Assembly: GCA_002361735.1 (NCBI GenBank)
Contig: DETS01000090.1
Coordinates: 1-7,489, forward strand
DNA from: Lachnospiraceae bacterium UBA3282
GTDB taxonomy: Bacteria; Bacillota; Clostridia; Lachnospirales; Lachnospiraceae
Direction: 5' to 3'
Length of the DNA: 7,489 nt
Shown here: piece by piece, positions 6,602-7,489 of the stretch
How the letters are laid out: each line of letters opens with the position of its first letter
How positions within the stretch are numbered: position 1 is the first letter of the stretch
Made by a program: the position numbers and the translations under genes
The notes under the pieces: generated by a model
Told to the model about the DNA's origin: nothing
Database searches by the model: none
Seen by the model: the letters and a program-made list of their open reading frames with translations, nothing else

Positions 6602-6675
6602 TGGAAGCAAAGGGGCTCGAACCCTTGACCTCCCGCTAGTCAGGCGAGCGCTCATCCCAGCTGAGCTATGCTTCC
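6602..6675 (-). tRNA. tRNA-Val (anticodon GAC)
   Basis: The minus strand folds as a 74-base cloverleaf. It has a perfect 7-bp acceptor (GGAAGCA with TGCTTCC, discriminator A), a D arm GCTC/GAGC, an anticodon arm CTCGC/GCGGG around loop CTGACTA, a variable region AGGTC and a T arm AAGGG-TTCGAGC-CCCTT. The anticodon GAC occupies plus-strand bases 6639-6641 and reads valine codons GUC and GUU. CCA is not encoded. Six T residues follow the discriminator directly. Two positions are unusual: base 37 is T instead of a purine, and an extra T in the D loop replaces the usual A21 just before GAGC. It is still most likely a working tRNA, because all stems pair. Confidence 0.85.
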
Positions 6676-6683
6676 ATGCGGCT

Positions 6684-6712
6684 ATTATATCATTTATTAT
6701 AGCAGATTTCCA
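6684..6712 (-). promoter_or_regulatory. Promoter of tRNA-Val
   Basis: Read on the minus strand, a -35-like TGGAAA (6707-6712) and a perfect TATAAT (6684-6689) are 17 bases apart. Transcription would start only a base or two before the mature tRNA 5' end. A second TATAAT lies at 6696-6701, with a poor -35 TGAAAA near the end of sigH. The two copies arise from an imperfect inverted repeat at 6681-6703. Confidence 0.6.
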
Positions 6713-6721
6713 GATAAATTT

Positions 6722-7336
6722 TCACGAGCGGATGGCTTTGCGCAGTTTATGCTTGATTCGCTGCAGGGCGTTGTCCGTGGATTTATCGTCACGCCCGAGC
6801 ACTTTCGCGATCTGCTGGTATCCCATGCCGGTCAGGTACAGGTCGAGCACCTGCTTCTCAAAGCTGCTCAGTTCCCGTTCGATCAACATTTCCAATCGAT
6901 TCACATTTTCCTTATCAATGATGAGTTCCTCGGGATTTAAGCCGGAACCGGTAGCCAGTACGTTGATCAATGCCTCCTCTCCGTCTCGGCTCTCGGAGGC
7001 GTCTCCATACAGAGAAATATAATTATTGAGGGGAATATGCTTCTGCCGTCGGGAGGCCTGCACTGCCGTGTACATCTGCCTGGAGACGCAAAGATCCGCG
7101 AAGGTAGAAAAGCTGGCATCTCTGCCGCTGTCGTAGTCCCTGATTGCCTTAAACAGTCCGATCATCCCTTCCTGGATCAGGTCCTCGCTGTCTGCACCCA
7201 GAATATACATGGATTTTGCCTTGCTTCGCACCATGTTTTTATATTTATTCATAATGTGATCCGTGATGCCCGGCTCGCCGTCCCGCAGACGGATCAGAAG
7301 TTCCTCATCGCTATAGTCGTTGTAATTTTCCTGCAT
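6722..7336 (-). CDS. sigH: RNA polymerase sigma-H factor (Spo0H type)
   Basis: A sigma-70 family factor of 204 residues that closely resembles Bacillus SigH, which directs early-sporulation and stationary-phase transcription. Region 2 runs at about 20-102: the conserved KYKNMVRSKAKSMYILGAD (31-49), EDLIQEGMIGLFKAIRDYD (51-69, core binding), and the -10 recognition segment FADLCVSRQMYTAVQASRRQKHIPLN (79-104). LNPEELI (133-139) lies in the linker. Region 4 at about 155-202 includes SSFEKQVLDLYLTGMGYQQIAKVLG and STDNALQRIKHKLRKAI, the -35-binding helix-turn-helix. The start is supported by AAAGGA before the ATG. The gene lies 37 bases downstream of a terminator that follows tRNA-Thr. I see no strong promoter; a weak TTATCA-16-TATGTT pair (plus bases 7385-7412) overlaps the terminator. 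Its TGA stop is 46 bases before tRNA-Val, with no terminator between them. Confidence 0.94.
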   Translation of the reverse strand: MQENYNDYSDEELLIRLRDGEPGITDHIMNKYKNMVRSKAKSMYILGADSEDLIQEGMIGLFKAIRDYDSGRDASFSTFADLCVSRQMYTAVQASRRQKHIPLNNYISLYGDASESRDGEEALINVLATGSGLNPEELIIDKENVNRLEMLIERELSSFEKQVLDLYLTGMGYQQIAKVLGRDDKSTDNALQRIKHKLRKAIRS

Positions 7337-7367
7337 AGAGATTCCTTTTGAGATATGGTCTGCGCAT

Positions 7368-7397
7368 AAAAAAGAAGCCTTGCAAACATAAGGCTTC
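7368..7397 (-). terminator. Intrinsic terminator of tRNA-Thr
   Basis: On the minus strand a perfect 8-bp stem GAAGCCTT/AAGGCTTC (7374-7381 with 7390-7397) closes an 8-base loop and is followed directly by six T residues (plus-strand A run 7368-7373). It begins 15 bases after the tRNA-Thr gene. The plus-strand side lacks a T run, so it acts in the minus direction only. Confidence 0.88.
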
Positions 7398-7412
7398 CAA
7401 AATTTCTGATAA

Positions 7413-7485
7413 AGCTGCTGACGGGAATCGGACCCGTGACCTCCGCACTACCAATGCGACGCTCTACCGACTGAGCCACAGCAGC
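7413..7485 (-). tRNA. tRNA-Thr (anticodon GGT)
   Basis: The minus strand folds as a complete 73-base cloverleaf. It has a perfect acceptor GCTGCTG/CAGCAGC with discriminator T, a D arm GCTC/GAGC, an anticodon arm TCGCA/TGCGG around loop TTGGTAG, and a T arm ACGGG-TCCGATT-CCCGT. The anticodon GGT reads threonine codons ACC and ACU. CCA is not encoded. Only four bases of upstream sequence are in the window, so its promoter cannot be seen. A strong terminator follows it. Confidence 0.96.
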
Positions 7486-7489
7486 CTGA

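Noticed and set aside
6668..6940. 90-residue plus-strand frame
   Set aside because: It overlaps the tRNA-Val gene and is antisense to the conserved region 4 of sigH.

Overview
The window looks like a chromosomal segment from a fairly GC-rich endospore-forming Clostridia bacterium, most likely a Lachnospiraceae member. This rests on the gene set (a sporulation-type SigH, a group II ECF vitamin transporter S component, type III pantothenate kinase, rubrerythrin, and an OPT transporter beside a PqqD-like protein) and on strong purine-rich ribosome binding sites. No marker gene fixes the species. I see no mobile element, CRISPR array or prophage.

Plus strand, bases 1-3135. A -10 box at the left edge precedes an OPT-family transporter (72-1970). 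A small PqqD-family protein (1984-2370) follows closely, and the two look like one transcription unit. A 158-base gap with two small hairpins leads to rubrerythrin (2529-3068), a peroxide-reducing diiron/rubredoxin protein. A hairpin region that may be a terminator follows it.

Plus strand, bases 3163-6597. A well-formed extended -10 promoter, overlaid by a perfect 7-1-7 palindrome, starts a tight cluster: a pantothenate ECF S component (panT), type III pantothenate kinase (coaX), the bifunctional CoA enzyme coaBC, and ispF. The first three form a logical path. PanT brings pantothenate in, CoaX makes 4'-phosphopantothenate, and CoaBC adds cysteine and decarboxylates the product to 4'-phosphopantetheine. 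IspF belongs to the MEP isoprenoid pathway and appears to ride along.

Minus strand, bases 6602-7485. Read in its own direction this is tRNA-Thr(GGT), a strong intrinsic terminator, sigH, and then tRNA-Val(GAC) with its own promoter. It converges on ispF with only four bases between ispF and the tRNA-Val gene. The tRNA-Val has two unusual bases, in the D loop and at position 37.

No wholly new system is obvious. The most interesting points are the OPT/PqqD pair with no peptide-maturation enzyme in view, the palindromic operator on the panT promoter, the roughly 60-residue insertion in PanT, and the odd tRNA-Val.
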